The position numbers and the translations under genes were made by a program. A stretch of DNA of 64,000 nucleotides, taken from positions 14,074 through 78,073 of the forward strand of contig JALHQW010000008.1 in the NCBI GenBank assembly GCA_022841745.1, given 5' to 3'. The notes below the pieces were generated by a model. It ran no database searches. It was not told where the DNA came from and saw only the letters and a list, made by a program, of their open reading frames with translations. Origin of the DNA: Saprospiraceae bacterium (GTDB lineage Bacteria; Bacteroidota; Bacteroidia; Chitinophagales; Saprospiraceae). Below are positions 43,977 through 53,305 of this stretch, in pieces (the stretch's first letter is position 1; each line of letters starts with the position of its first letter).

Positions 43977-44597
43977 TCAAAACTTCAGTTCCTCGCTTCC
44001 TTGCCGTATTATTTCAATACCGTCGTTGGTGCAGTCTATCAGCCCTGATGGCTCGCTGCCGCCGATGCCCCCGTCAATGATGATGTCCGCCATATTTTCA
44101 TACTGCTCTCTGAGGTCGAGCGGGTCGGTCAGGTATTGGTCGAAATCGTCTTCCGAATCCAATTTGAGGGAAGTTGACAGCAATGGCCGCCCCATTTCTT
44201 CCACCAATGCCAGGGCTATCTTGTTGTTCGGAATGCGGATACCGATGGTACGCTTGCGGTTTTTGAACAGCTTGGGCACCGAATTGCCGGAACGGAGGAT
44301 AAAAGTGAATGGCCCCGGCAGGTTCTTCTTCATCACCCTGAACACTTCGTTGTCTATTTGCCAGGCATACTCGGCCACCTGGCTGATATCTTTGCAAACC
44401 AGTGTGAGCATGGCCTTCTCCGGGTCAAGCCGTTTAATCCTACAAATTTTGTCCACGGCATCGTGGTTGAAAATATCGCAGCCCAAACCATAGACCGTGT
44501 CCGTAGGATAGATAACGGTCTTACCTGCCTTTAAAAGGTCAGCAACCTGCTTGATTTTGCGCTGCTCTGGCGTTATTGGATGTATCTCTATAAACAT
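43977..44597 (-). CDS. YciO/Sua5 family threonylcarbamoyl-AMP synthase-like protein
   Basis: The product is 206 residues from the ATG at 44597. It contains 'IHPITPEQRKI', 'TVIYPTDTVYGLGCDI', 'KICRIKRLDPEKAMLTLVC', 'LPGPFTFIL', 'RTIGIRIPNN' and 'LLSTSLKL'. This is the YrdC/Sua5 fold that binds ATP, threonine and bicarbonate to make threonylcarbamoyl-AMP for tRNA t6A. The start 'IHP...PEQRKI' and the overall pattern are closest to the YciO branch, whose cellular role is less settled than TsaC. It is divergent from the TPR lipoprotein gene. Confidence 0.9.
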   Translation of the reverse strand: MFIEIHPITPEQRKIKQVADLLKAGKTVIYPTDTVYGLGCDIFNHDAVDKICRIKRLDPEKAMLTLVCKDISQVAEYAWQIDNEVFRVMKKNLPGPFTFILRSGNSVPKLFKNRKRTIGIRIPNNKIALALVEEMGRPLLSTSLKLDSEDDFDQYLTDPLDLREQYENMADIIIDGGIGGSEPSGLIDCTNDGIEIIRQGSEELKF

Positions 44598-44693
44598 GAG
44601 GGCAAAATAAACATTCTTCAAAGAGTAAATGGCTTGGTGAGTTAAGGTTTATCTTCGCCGCCACAATGATTCTTATCTTTCAAATCAAAAGTT

Positions 44694-45209
44694 ATGAAAA
44701 AATCAGCCACCCTCCTTTGTAGTGTACTGTTCTTTACCGCCTGTCAGTCCGGCCCAGACAAGGCCGAAATGGCGCAAAACATCCAAGCCATCCAATCGGA
44801 ATTGGCCAAAGAGGCTCAGCCTTCTCCAGAAAAGTTGGTCAACCTACAAAACTCGCTGCTGCTTTACGCCGATGCATTCCCAGAGGACAGTACTTCTGTG
44901 AAGTACCTTGCCAAGGCTGGTGAAACTGCAAGGTTGCTTGAGCAATTCGACAAGGCGTTGGAGGTGTTCGATAAAATCATCAAGTCTTACCCCAATACCA
45001 AAGCCGCCGCTGCTGCTATGTTCATGAAGGCATTTACCTTGGACAACGACCTCAAAAAATTCGACGAGGCTAAACCAGCTTACGAGGCGTTTTTGAAGCA
45101 ATATCCTAATGATGAATTTGCAGATGATGCGCAGTTTTTGCTACAGAACTTGGGCAAATCGCCAGAGGAGTTGATCAAGGAGTTTGAAAAGAATGCCCAA
45201 CCGGAGTGA
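44694..45209 (+). CDS. TPR-containing lipoprotein
   Basis: The product is 171 residues. The lipoprotein signal is 'LLCSVLFFTAC', with the modified Cys near residue 17. The mature part has TPR-like helix pairs ('AKAGETARLLEQFDKALEVFDKIIKSYPNTKAAAAAMFMKAFTL', read in segments; then 'KPAYEAFLKQYPNDEFADDAQFLL'). This resembles the BamD/YbgF-type repeat pattern with 'YP.....A'. It is probably anchored on the periplasmic side of the outer membrane. No specific partner can be named. Confidence 0.88.
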   Translation: MKKSATLLCSVLFFTACQSGPDKAEMAQNIQAIQSELAKEAQPSPEKLVNLQNSLLLYADAFPEDSTSVKYLAKAGETARLLEQFDKALEVFDKIIKSYPNTKAAAAAMFMKAFTLDNDLKKFDEAKPAYEAFLKQYPNDEFADDAQFLLQNLGKSPEELIKEFEKNAQPE

Positions 45210-45549
45210 TAGGGCCAAAAAGAGAACAGGGCACAGCTGTAAAGCTGCACCCTGTATTAACCCCAAAAAACCAAATGAAAACAATCTACATATATCTTGA
45301 AAGGGAAAAGCCCTTTTAGGTTCATGTTATATACGTTCTTTTCAAGAAACTCGGATTTAAGACGCTGGTTTTTTAGCAGGTCACATTTTTTCTTCCGTTT
45401 TTTCGGAAAACACCCCGTATAGCAATTAAGATGCTCAAATATTTAATTCATTGAATTTTTCAAATACCTTATAATCAATTACTTAAGCATTTTTAAGGTA
45501 AAAAATCTGCCAAATTAATATTTTTCAAAAAAATCAACGCTTAAAAATT
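45210..45549. other. Intergenic region before radA
   Basis: About 340 AT-rich bases. An imperfect hairpin (45226-45255, 10 of 12 pairs around a 6-base loop) shortly after the lipoprotein stop may end that transcript, although no T-run follows. A second A/T-rich hairpin-like stretch lies near 45390-45415. No gene is seen. The radA promoter should lie here, but no exact consensus was found. Confidence 0.5.
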
Positions 45550-46929
45550 TTGAACAAAGTCAAGAAAATATTCGTCTGCTCAAGCTGCGGGGCCACTTCC
45601 CCGAAATGGATGGGTCGCTGCCAAAGCTGTGGTGAATGGAATACCATCGTAGAAGAGGTGGTGCAAAAAGAAACAGCCCCAGAAGAACGCAGCCGAGCCT
45701 GGAAAAGCCCCGGCAGCAGCAGCCGTGACCCGCAGCCTGTCGCATTGCCCGATGTTAAAACGGGAGACACACACCGTATGCATACCACCGACGCCGAACT
45801 AAACAGGGTGCTTGGTGGTGGCATCGTCAGTGGCTCATTGATACTGATTGGTGGGCAGCCCGGCATCGGAAAATCAACCTTGATGCTGCAATTGGCGCTC
45901 CGAATCAAGGCCAAAATCCTCTACGTGAGCGGCGAGGAGAGCGAGGAGCAAATAAAGATGCGGGCCGACAGGCTTGGCGGCCAAGTGTCCGACTGCTACC
46001 TGCTGACCGAGACCAATACCTCCAAAATACTGAGCCATGCGCAGGCACTTGCACCAGACCTTGTCATCATTGATTCCATCCAAACCTTGTCATCGCCGCA
46101 TATTGATTCTACGCCGGGCAGCGTATCGCAAGTTCGAGAGTCTGCGGGCGATTTGCAGCGCTTCGCAAAAGAGACGAACATCCCAGTTTTCCTCATAGGC
46201 CATATCACCAAGGATGGCTCCATCGCCGGCCCCAAGCTGTTGGAGCATATCGTGGACGTGGTGCTGCAATTCGAGGGCGACCGTAATTATACTTACCGCA
46301 TCCTGCGCACTTTGAAGAACCGCTTTGGTTCCACCGATGAGCTTGGCATCTATGAAATGCAGGAAAGTGGGCTGCGTGAGGTCTCCAACCCTTCGGAACT
46401 ACTGCTTTCACAAACGGACGAAGAACTCAGCGGCAGCAGCGTCGCAGCTACGATGGAAGGAATGAGGGCCATGCTCATCGAGACACAAGCCTTGGTCAGC
46501 ACCGCCGTTTTTGGAACACCTCAGCGCACAGCCACGGGCTTCGACCTGCGCAGGCTCAGCATGTTGCTGGCCGTGCTGGAAAAGCGGGGCGGCTTTCCTT
46601 TTTCGCAAAACGATGTGTTCCTCAACCTCGCTGGCGGCATTCGGGTGGAAGACCCCGGCATTGACCTGGCCATCGTGGCAGCACTGATTTCCAGCTTGCA
46701 GGATGTGGCCGTTACGAAGGATACCTGCTTTGCTGGCGAGGTAGGTTTGAGCGGTGAAATCAGGGCCGTGAGCCGCATTGACCAGCGGATACAGGAGGCA
46801 GACAGGCTGGGCTTTAAGCAGATGTTCATTTCAAAGTACAACACCAAGGGCCTCGACACCAAGCGGTACAAGATTGAAATCAAGACGATTGGGAAGATTG
46901 AGGAGTTGTACAGGTTATTGTTTGCCTAA
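45550..46929 (+). CDS. radA: DNA repair/recombination ATPase RadA
   Basis: The product is 459 residues. The N-terminal zinc finger is C-x2-C...C-x2-C ('FVCSSCGATSPKW...CQSCGEW'). The RecA-like core has Walker A GQPGIGKST near 100, the RadA-specific KNRFG motif ('LRTLKNRFGSTDELG') and 'ESAGDLQRFAKET'. The C-terminal Lon-like domain is present. RadA drives branch migration in recombinational repair. The start is a TTG at 45550: it gives the expected 'MNKVKKIFVC' N-terminus immediately before the zinc finger, and no in-frame ATG is available at this position. Confidence 0.95.
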   Translation: MNKVKKIFVCSSCGATSPKWMGRCQSCGEWNTIVEEVVQKETAPEERSRAWKSPGSSSRDPQPVALPDVKTGDTHRMHTTDAELNRVLGGGIVSGSLILIGGQPGIGKSTLMLQLALRIKAKILYVSGEESEEQIKMRADRLGGQVSDCYLLTETNTSKILSHAQALAPDLVIIDSIQTLSSPHIDSTPGSVSQVRESAGDLQRFAKETNIPVFLIGHITKDGSIAGPKLLEHIVDVVLQFEGDRNYTYRILRTLKNRFGSTDELGIYEMQESGLREVSNPSELLLSQTDEELSGSSVAATMEGMRAMLIETQALVSTAVFGTPQRTATGFDLRRLSMLLAVLEKRGGFPFSQNDVFLNLAGGIRVEDPGIDLAIVAALISSLQDVAVTKDTCFAGEVGLSGEIRAVSRIDQRIQEADRLGFKQMFISKYNTKGLDTKRYKIEIKTIGKIEELYRLLFA

Positions 46930-46934
46930 GCAAC

Positions 46935-47357
46935 TCACTTTTCTTTGCACTGCATCAGTTCCACGTCCTGCACATAACCGTTGCAAATACACTTGAAGCG
47001 GACGTTTTGGCCTATTTCATATTCAGGGGATTCCCCGTTTGGCTGCCTGTCCAATCTGCACCGCACCCCGTACGCTGGGTCTTTGCTGCGCAACAAAATG
47101 GACGTGATGCCTTGCTCTTTCCTCACAGTAGTAACCACTCCTTCCACCTCGACCACCTTGTTCAGGTATTGTTCGTTAGCGCCTGCCTCATCGTGGATGA
47201 ATGCGTTGAACAGGTCAACCGCCTTGATTTGCACTTCGGTTTCCTGTTCCCAAACCATGGTGGGATTGGGTGTTTCGCTCGACCTGTTCCTCCTCAAAAA
47301 AAGGAAGAGGAGGATGACCACGGTCAGCAGCAATAAGATTGGCAACAGTTTTTTCAT
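46935..47357 (-). CDS. OB-fold (tRNA_anti-like) membrane-anchored protein
   Basis: The product is 140 residues from the ATG at 47357. A single N-terminal helix ('LLPILLLLTVVILLFLFL') anchors it in the inner membrane or serves as an uncleaved signal. The rest is 'AVDLFNAFIHDEAGANEQYLNKVVEVEGVV', 'SILLRSKDPAYGVRCRLD' and 'IGQNVRFKCICNGYVQDVELMQC', the pattern of the tRNA_anti-like OB-fold family. The ligand is unknown. It is convergent with radA, only 5 bases apart. Confidence 0.85.
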   Translation of the reverse strand: MKKLLPILLLLTVVILLFLFLRRNRSSETPNPTMVWEQETEVQIKAVDLFNAFIHDEAGANEQYLNKVVEVEGVVTTVRKEQGITSILLRSKDPAYGVRCRLDRQPNGESPEYEIGQNVRFKCICNGYVQDVELMQCKEK

Positions 47358-47428
47358 AAAAAACAAGTTCTTTGTTCCGAATCCCCGAAGGTCACAAGAA
47401 TTCGGTATTTCTAAATAAAAAAAGCAAA

Positions 47429-48754
47429 ATGCTTCAAAAGCGACTCACCCTATATGGCCTTACGATGATAGCCGTTGGCTCCTGCATCGGTTCCGGCATA
47501 TTTGCCACGCCATCGCAAATCGTTGGCGCAGTGCCCAATGCGACCTTGGTGCTCATGGTCTGGGCCTTGGGCGGGTTGGTGGCACTGACCGGGGCCTTGA
47601 CATTCAGTGAACTGGGCGGCCTGTTTCCAAAATCGGGCGGTGTCTATGTTTACCTGAAAGAAGCTTATGGCGAAATGGCCGGGTTCCTGTACGGCTGGGT
47701 CATCCTGTTGGTCATCAACACAGGAGCTTTGGCGGGTCTTTGTGCCGCATTTGCCGATTACATGAAGATTTTTGCTCCGCAAATGGGCGATGGTACCAAG
47801 ACCGCCATTGCCGCAGCGACCATGATAGTGTTGACGGCCATCAATGCACTTGGGGTGAATGTCAGCCAAGGGATTTCCAATTTTTTCACAGGGTTGAAAT
47901 TGGTCGCCATAGCGGCGATTGTGGTTGCCGGGTTCCTGTTTTTCGATAGCAGCAAAGTACCAGTTGATTTCAGCCTTGGGCAAAACCTGCCCACCAATCT
48001 CACCTCAGCCATGCTGACGGGCCTGATTGGTGTGCTGTTCTCGGTAGGTGGGTGGCACCACGCATCTTATGTGGCAGGGGAAGCCATAGACGCACCCAGA
48101 ACAGTACCGAAGGCCATGTTCTTCGGGGTGTTGATTGTCACGGCTATGTATTTATTGGTGAATGTGGCCTATATGCTCCTTTTGCCGCTCGACGCCATTG
48201 CCAGTACGAGGACGGTAGCGGGCGATGCAATAGCTACCCTTGCCCCATGGGGTGGCAAGGCCGTTGCCATCGCCATAGCCTTGTCCATTTTTGGAACCAT
48301 TAGCATCTACACCATGTCGGCACCTAGGATTTACTACGCAATGGCAGAGGACGGCATTTTCTTCAAGCAACTCGCTTGGGTACACCCCCGCTGGCGAACG
48401 CCCATCGTTGCAATGGGCGTACAGGTGGTTTGGGCCTTGGCAGTCCTGTTTTTCTTCCAAGGGCTTTTTGACAAGATTATCACCTTTGTCACCTTTATGG
48501 ACATTGCTTTCATGGGATTGGCCGGGGCAGCCATTTTTATTTTCAGGAAGAAAATGCCCAACGAACAACGCCCTGTAAAGACATGGGGATATCCCATAGT
48601 CCCCATCATTTTTGTGCTGATTTCTGCGGCTTTTGCAGGGAACACCTTGCTTGAAAAGCCCGAACAAGCCATCCCTGGCATTGTCTTGTTGCTCATTGGC
48701 GTTGGCGTTTTTTATCTAATGAGGGCCAATAGGCGAAATCAGCGGTTGAATTAA
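47429..48754 (+). CDS. APC-family amino acid permease
   Basis: The product is 441 residues from the ATG at 47429. About twelve hydrophobic helices are visible. Helix 1 carries the consensus 'SCIGSGIFATP' that coordinates substrate, and later helices include 'WALGGLVALTGALTFSELGG' and 'GVYVYLKEAYGEMAGFLYGW'. This is the APC/LAT group, which transports amino acids with protons or by exchange. It starts 71 bases from the divergent OB-fold gene. Specificity cannot be read from the sequence. Confidence 0.93.
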   Translation: MLQKRLTLYGLTMIAVGSCIGSGIFATPSQIVGAVPNATLVLMVWALGGLVALTGALTFSELGGLFPKSGGVYVYLKEAYGEMAGFLYGWVILLVINTGALAGLCAAFADYMKIFAPQMGDGTKTAIAAATMIVLTAINALGVNVSQGISNFFTGLKLVAIAAIVVAGFLFFDSSKVPVDFSLGQNLPTNLTSAMLTGLIGVLFSVGGWHHASYVAGEAIDAPRTVPKAMFFGVLIVTAMYLLVNVAYMLLLPLDAIASTRTVAGDAIATLAPWGGKAVAIAIALSIFGTISIYTMSAPRIYYAMAEDGIFFKQLAWVHPRWRTPIVAMGVQVVWALAVLFFFQGLFDKIITFVTFMDIAFMGLAGAAIFIFRKKMPNEQRPVKTWGYPIVPIIFVLISAAFAGNTLLEKPEQAIPGIVLLLIGVGVFYLMRANRRNQRLN

Positions 48755-49119
48755 CCATTTCTTAACGCTCCCTTCCTTCCAAGCTTACAACCATACTTGA
48801 TTTTTGTGGTCGTTGAGAAATTATTTCCACGCTTTGGCTTTTTAGTCAAATTTCAAACTTTTATTCTGAAATAGACAACCCATCTTTTTAATTCAAAATT
48901 TTATTTTCTATTGCATCGTAAAACTATTTTCCATAAGTTTGTGTTAAAATAACACTAAAGCCGCTCAAATGGAGTGGTATTTGAATACAACAGGCAATAT
49001 TAAAAGAAAGAAAAAACCTCTGACGAGAAAAAAGCGCCTCCTGTCGAATGAATTCAAGCAAACCTTCACTGACCAACAAAATTTGTGCTTGAAGCTGAAT
49101 GGTACAAACCTTAAGTTTT
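48755..49119. other. Intergenic region before the lipoprotein gene at 49120
   Basis: About 365 AT-rich bases. The only recognised signal is the promoter-like pair at 48911-48941. Small frames inside it overlap the downstream gene in other frames and have unconvincing composition, so none is called. Confidence 0.5.
48911..48941 (+). promoter_or_regulatory. Bacteroidetes-type promoter (TTG / TAAGTTTG)
   Basis: TTG at 48911-48913 and TAAGTTTG at 48934-48941, separated by 20 bases, match the -33/-7 consensus (TTG ... TAnnTTTG) of the primary sigma factor in this phylum. It would drive the lipoprotein gene at 49120 with an untranslated leader of roughly 170 bases. Confidence 0.55.
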
Positions 49120-50250
49120 ATGAAAACCCGATTTTTAGAATCCCACAGATTGTTCATTGCCATTTTCGCTTTGATGTTTCTGCAATCTTGCACTACTACC
49201 TCCTATTTGGAGGATGGCGAAAATGCAGCAGTTCCGCACTCAGACCGCAGCCTTTTCAGTTTACTGAATCAGCAAAAGGTGGTCGAGTTGACCCTTATAA
49301 CTGAAATAGACTCGCTGCTCCAAAAGCGGAAGGCAGAAGCATATCAAGATGCTGAATTCAGTTACGCCGACGAGCAAGGAGGTCAGCATAGTTTCCAAGC
49401 AAAGGTCAAGGTAAGAGGCAAGTTCCGCAGAATGACCTGTGATTTTCCTCCCCTGAAGCTCAAGTTTTCAAAAGAGGAGCTTGAGTCTGCTGGATTGACC
49501 GAGATGAACGAAATGAAATTGGTGACCCATTGCCTTGACGACAAGATGGTTTCGAAGGAGATGGTGTTACGTGAATATTTGGCCTATAAACTTTACAACG
49601 AGCTGACACCCAATAGTTTAAGGGTACAATTGGCCAAAATCACCTACCAGGACAAGGCAAACCCTGACTATCGAATGACCCGATATGGTTTTTTGATTGA
49701 GGACCAAGAGGAAATCACTTGGCGCACAGGGACTGAATCCATAGAAAAAATGGGTTACAATGCAAGCCAACTTAGTGCCTCTCATGAAAAATTGGCCTCC
49801 GTTTTCCAATACATGATAGGCAACACGGACTGGAGCATCGAGATGCTGCGCAATGTGGAGTTGCTGCAAAAGCAAGATGGAAAGTTGGTGCCCGTGCCTT
49901 ATGATTTCGATTTTTCGGGCCTTGTCAGTGCACCTTATGCCCGTCCAAACGTGGACGTTGGCCAAAAAAGAGTGGGTGAGCGGGTGTTCATGGGCAATGC
50001 TGCCAATGCCCAGGACCTGTACGCCACGCTCAACTATTTTCGCACAAAACAGGATGACTTAATTGAAATCGTGGAGCAGTTCGAATTGCTAACGCCAACA
50101 ACAAGGGAAAGCATTGTCGCTTACCTTATCGGCTTTTTTGAGGAAATAAAAACACAGGAAACTGCCCAAGAATACCTTTTCAAACTTCGTAATAAACAAA
50201 GTGGCACAGTTTTTCAGAATGTCGTCACAACTCCACCTGCTTCCAACTAA
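49120..50250 (+). CDS. Predicted lipoprotein with CotH-kinase-like pattern
   Basis: The product is 376 residues from the ATG at 49120. The signal 'LFIAIFALMFLQSC' gives a lipidated Cys near residue 19. The body contains 'AKVKVRGKFRRMTCDFPPLKLKF', 'LVTHCLDDKMVSKEMVLREYLAYKLYNEL', 'RYGFLIED', 'YMIGNTDWSI' and 'VPVPYDFDFSGLV'. This order (R-G-x-R, reading of a D-rich pocket, G-N-x-D-W, P-Y-D-F-D) recalls the CotH/atypical kinase-like family of secreted proteins. No enzyme activity is claimed. Two strong terminators follow. Confidence 0.75.
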   Translation: MKTRFLESHRLFIAIFALMFLQSCTTTSYLEDGENAAVPHSDRSLFSLLNQQKVVELTLITEIDSLLQKRKAEAYQDAEFSYADEQGGQHSFQAKVKVRGKFRRMTCDFPPLKLKFSKEELESAGLTEMNEMKLVTHCLDDKMVSKEMVLREYLAYKLYNELTPNSLRVQLAKITYQDKANPDYRMTRYGFLIEDQEEITWRTGTESIEKMGYNASQLSASHEKLASVFQYMIGNTDWSIEMLRNVELLQKQDGKLVPVPYDFDFSGLVSAPYARPNVDVGQKRVGERVFMGNAANAQDLYATLNYFRTKQDDLIEIVEQFELLTPTTRESIVAYLIGFFEEIKTQETAQEYLFKLRNKQSGTVFQNVVTTPPASN

Positions 50251-50289
50251 ACCAAAGAGCAGTTTTTTCATACTAATTCAATTTTCTGG

Positions 50290-50316
50290 GGGCGTCCATG
50301 TGACGCCCTTTTTTTT
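50290..50316 (+). terminator. Rho-independent terminator
   Basis: A 7-bp GC stem (GGGCGTC 50290-50296 with GACGCCC 50302-50308, loop CATGT) is followed by eight T. It lies 40 bases after the stop of the lipoprotein gene. Confidence 0.9.
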
Positions 50317-50322
50317 CCAAAC

Positions 50323-50363
50323 AAAAAAGCGGCTGATGATTCAGATTCATCAGCCGCTTTTTT
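50323..50363. terminator. Bidirectional terminator between convergent genes
   Basis: A perfect 17-bp stem (50323-50339 with 50347-50363, 7-base loop) is flanked by A6 and T6, so it can stop transcription from both the plus-strand lipoprotein gene and the minus-strand gene ending at 50384. Confidence 0.93.
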
Positions 50364-50383
50364 CTTGCCTCGGTCGCAGCATG

Positions 50384-51238
50384 TCATCCCCTGCGCCGTT
50401 TCCCTTGCACCGTCGTCTGCTTTGTTTTGGATTTAACTTGGCCTCGTTTCCCTCTCGTGGTAGTGGTAGTAGTGGACTTCTTCACGGTTCCATTGCGAGT
50501 TTTGACGACCGTGGTCCTGGTATGTACCGTTTGAGAACCAACCCGGCGTGGTGCATAAACGGCATGTGCCCTGGTTACTCGGTGCGTCGCAACTACCCGA
50601 TAATGGGGGCGATGCACAACCGTCAATGGATGCCAAACATGAAATGCCCTTGGCCGCCAAGGACTCCACCAAACCGGATAATGCCTCCAACGCCACGGCG
50701 AAACCCAAACCCTGTAACCGGGCGCATAGACGAAACGAACGCTCGGCCAGCCCCAAACATTAACGACGACCCTGTCAACGGTGATATTTGGCCCATGCTT
50801 CCCGTTTTCATTGGCTTCGCCTTCAAACGGCTCAACGATGGTCTGGTCGCCATAAACGTCCTCATCGCCAATGATTTGTAACAGTGCCTCTTCTGCACCC
50901 GTTTTTTCGATTTCGATGACCGCCACATCTTGCGACTCCGTTTCATTAATGGCTACTTGAAGTACAAGGGCGTGAACCTCTCCGTCCATGTTGTCAATGA
51001 CCTTTACATAGTCAATTTCGCCGTCGTCGTTCAGGTCAAGGTTGTTCACGTTGTTGGACTCCGTGTTGAGCAGTTTCTCGAAATCTTCGGGGGAGGTCGC
51101 TTTTTTGAAAAGTTCTAAAGCACCTTCCAAACTGAAGTTTTCTCCAGGTAAGCCGGTGCTTTCGGCTTCCTGCGCCAAGGTAAGACTGGTGGAAAAGACC
51201 ACCATTGCCAAACTGAGGATGATTGATTGAATTTTCAT
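50384..51238 (-). CDS. Exported protein with acidic N-terminal and very basic C-terminal halves
   Basis: The product is 284 residues from the ATG at 51238, which gives a good signal peptide (to 'TLAQEAES'). An acidic region follows, with a calcium-loop-like 'DLNDDGEIDYVKVID' near residue 60 and acidic segments to ~150. It then changes to a Trp/Tyr/Arg/His-rich part ('WGWPSVRFVYAPGYRVWV', 'WWSPWRPRAFHVWHP') and ends in a Lys/Arg/Thr-rich tail. The product resembles a family of unknown envelope proteins frequent in this phylum. The basic tail could bind polyanions such as LPS or DNA. Function unknown. Confidence 0.8.
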   Translation of the reverse strand: MKIQSIILSLAMVVFSTSLTLAQEAESTGLPGENFSLEGALELFKKATSPEDFEKLLNTESNNVNNLDLNDDGEIDYVKVIDNMDGEVHALVLQVAINETESQDVAVIEIEKTGAEEALLQIIGDEDVYGDQTIVEPFEGEANENGKHGPNITVDRVVVNVWGWPSVRFVYAPGYRVWVSPWRWRHYPVWWSPWRPRAFHVWHPLTVVHRPHYRVVATHRVTRAHAVYAPRRVGSQTVHTRTTVVKTRNGTVKKSTTTTTTRGKRGQVKSKTKQTTVQGKRRRG

Positions 51239-51354
51239 TTGCGCTAAGATGAGTTTTGAAATTGATTGAAAAACGATGGATAAGACCAAGGAAATTCCAC
51301 AAGGTTTAATTCGCTCCGCAATAAAACACCAAACCCATCTGGCAAAGAAAAACT

Positions 51355-53121
51355 TCATTTTATCAATACCGATTTCCTTTCTCCATCCACTTCAACTGTC
51401 ACGATGCCCATGCTTGTGTTCAAACCCAGGGCCTGCTTGGAAAAGAAAGACCGCCACTCATTTCCGCTGATTTTAAGTTCTTCGCTTTTGATTTCCCTGC
51501 CACTGGCATCTGCAAAGCTGATTCGGAGAGACCGCATAGGCTGTGGGCTTTTAACGATGACAAAAAAAGAGTCGGAAGCAGGATTGGGCACTATAGCAAC
51601 ACCAATCGGTTGGTTTTCAACCACTCCGACGCTAGTGGCAACTTGGTTCTCTGTAATAGTCAAGTATTGTCCCGCATAAATATCAGTATAAGTAGTATCC
51701 TTCCCACCTAAAAACTTTACCCTTACCTCCTCCACTTTTATCGCATCGCCAAGGCCAAAATGGGCGGCCAAGCTGTTTTGCCCACAGTGGCCAGATTGTG
51801 CGCTGATTTCCCGAAACTGTGTCACCGCTTGACCACCAATAGTGGCCGTAACCCAAAGCTTCGCACCGATGGCGGAACGGTTGCTCGTTTCACCTACCAG
51901 CTTGATTTTCAACCAGTTGTTGGCGTTACCGTTGTTCAGGTAGAAAAGGTTATTTGGCAGCGGGGATGCCGCTGCGCTTTTGCACGTAGCTATAGCGAGG
52001 TCAAGGAATCCGTCATTGTTCACATCGCCCCAAGCGAGGCCATAGCTGCATGGTGTGGAAAGGTCTTCGATACTGTTCAGGTCACGGGTGAAGTTGCCAA
52101 GGCCGTTATTTTGATAGAGAAAATTCTTGATGCTCCCATTGCAAAAGCCATTGGATACGGCAAGGTCGAGGTCGCCATCGTTGTCATAGTCTGCGAAATT
52201 GGAGCTGTAGGAACAGCCGCCATCCGTCACCAAATTGCCTGTCGTCACTGCCGTAAAAACGCCGTCCTCTTGTAGGAACAATTGGTTGTTTTGCGCAGCG
52301 AAATAAAGGGCATTTGCAAGAAATAGGTCGAGGTCGCCATCGTTGTCCACGTCTGCCCAACTGCTGCTCATGGTGCTGTGGTTGGTCTGGCCGGGGGCAC
52401 CAGCCTCAACCTTTATTAGCGTCCCATTTTGGTTTTCATAGAAATCATCTTTTTGATTGGACTCATTGGAAACAAATAGGTCGAGGTCGTCGTCCAGATC
52501 GAAATCAACCCAGTTCACCGAGCGGGAGGCGTTGGCATCGGTTACCACGGCCCCCATATCGGTTATCAAGGTGAAATTTTGGCTGCCGTCGTTCCTGTAG
52601 AGCAGGTTCTTCTTGTTGCCGCCAGAATTGGTCACATACAAGTCGAGATCGCCATCCGTATCGTAATCACCCCAAGCTGTGGTTTCCGAGTAAGTACCCA
52701 ATTGAGAAGGTGCCGCATTGCCGAGGTAGGTAAAACTGCCGTCGCCATTGCCTGCATACAGGAAGTTATTTACGCCATACCACGTGACAACAAAAGCATC
52801 AAGGTCACCATCGTTGTCGAAATCGGCGAAACTGGCCCCGTCGAAAGGCTTACTGTCCGAAACGATGGGGTCGCCTGTCACAGCTGTGAAACTCCCCGTG
52901 CCATCGTTGAGGTAGAGCAGGTTTTTGGCTCCAGACTCTGGCCCATTGCTGATGAACAGGTCTTCCCAGCCGTCGTTGTTCACGTCCACGAAATTGACGC
53001 TGCGGCTATCTGATGGTGTGGTGACGTGTGGGCCTTCGGTGATTTTTTGAAAAAGGGGCGTTTGAGCTGCACCTTGCCATGCGATAGACAAGCAAATCAA
53101 AATGCTAAATGAATTTTTCAT
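51355..53121 (-). CDS. VCBS/FG-GAP repeat protein with ASPIC/UnbV domain (CRTAC1-like)
   Basis: The product is 588 residues with a signal peptide. Six or more repeats of the form 'DVNNDGWEDLFISN', 'DFDNDGDLDAFVV', 'DYDTDGDLDLYVT' form a seven-bladed FG-GAP/VCBS propeller with calcium-binding D-x-D-x-D loops. Residues ~400-480 ('RSAIGAKLWVTATIGGQAVTQFREI', 'HFGLGDAIKVEEVRVKFLGG') are the ASPIC/UnbV domain. The final ~80 residues have 'VPNPASDSFFV', a T9SS sorting domain. It is expected to be a secreted cell-surface protein. Its role in this organism is unknown. Confidence 0.92.
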   Translation of the reverse strand: MKNSFSILICLSIAWQGAAQTPLFQKITEGPHVTTPSDSRSVNFVDVNNDGWEDLFISNGPESGAKNLLYLNDGTGSFTAVTGDPIVSDSKPFDGASFADFDNDGDLDAFVVTWYGVNNFLYAGNGDGSFTYLGNAAPSQLGTYSETTAWGDYDTDGDLDLYVTNSGGNKKNLLYRNDGSQNFTLITDMGAVVTDANASRSVNWVDFDLDDDLDLFVSNESNQKDDFYENQNGTLIKVEAGAPGQTNHSTMSSSWADVDNDGDLDLFLANALYFAAQNNQLFLQEDGVFTAVTTGNLVTDGGCSYSSNFADYDNDGDLDLAVSNGFCNGSIKNFLYQNNGLGNFTRDLNSIEDLSTPCSYGLAWGDVNNDGFLDLAIATCKSAAASPLPNNLFYLNNGNANNWLKIKLVGETSNRSAIGAKLWVTATIGGQAVTQFREISAQSGHCGQNSLAAHFGLGDAIKVEEVRVKFLGGKDTTYTDIYAGQYLTITENQVATSVGVVENQPIGVAIVPNPASDSFFVIVKSPQPMRSLRISFADASGREIKSEELKISGNEWRSFFSKQALGLNTSMGIVTVEVDGERKSVLIK

Positions 53122-53305
53122 GTTGATATTAATTTAGTTGAGCGCAAACCTATCCAGCAAATAAAGGAGGCTATTCCAAATGGTAAAAACACCATTTCGC
53201 AACCTATAGAAAGCTGATTTCGAAGCAAAACGCTATTGGTGGGTAGCAAAACCTCCCTCGTAGCTTTTAAAAGCGTTGGACAATGAATTTTGTGAAATTT
53301 GCTCC

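Noticed and set aside
45226-45255. A full rho-independent terminator after the TPR lipoprotein gene
   Set aside because: The stem has two central mismatches and no T-run follows, so it was only mentioned as a possible transcript end.
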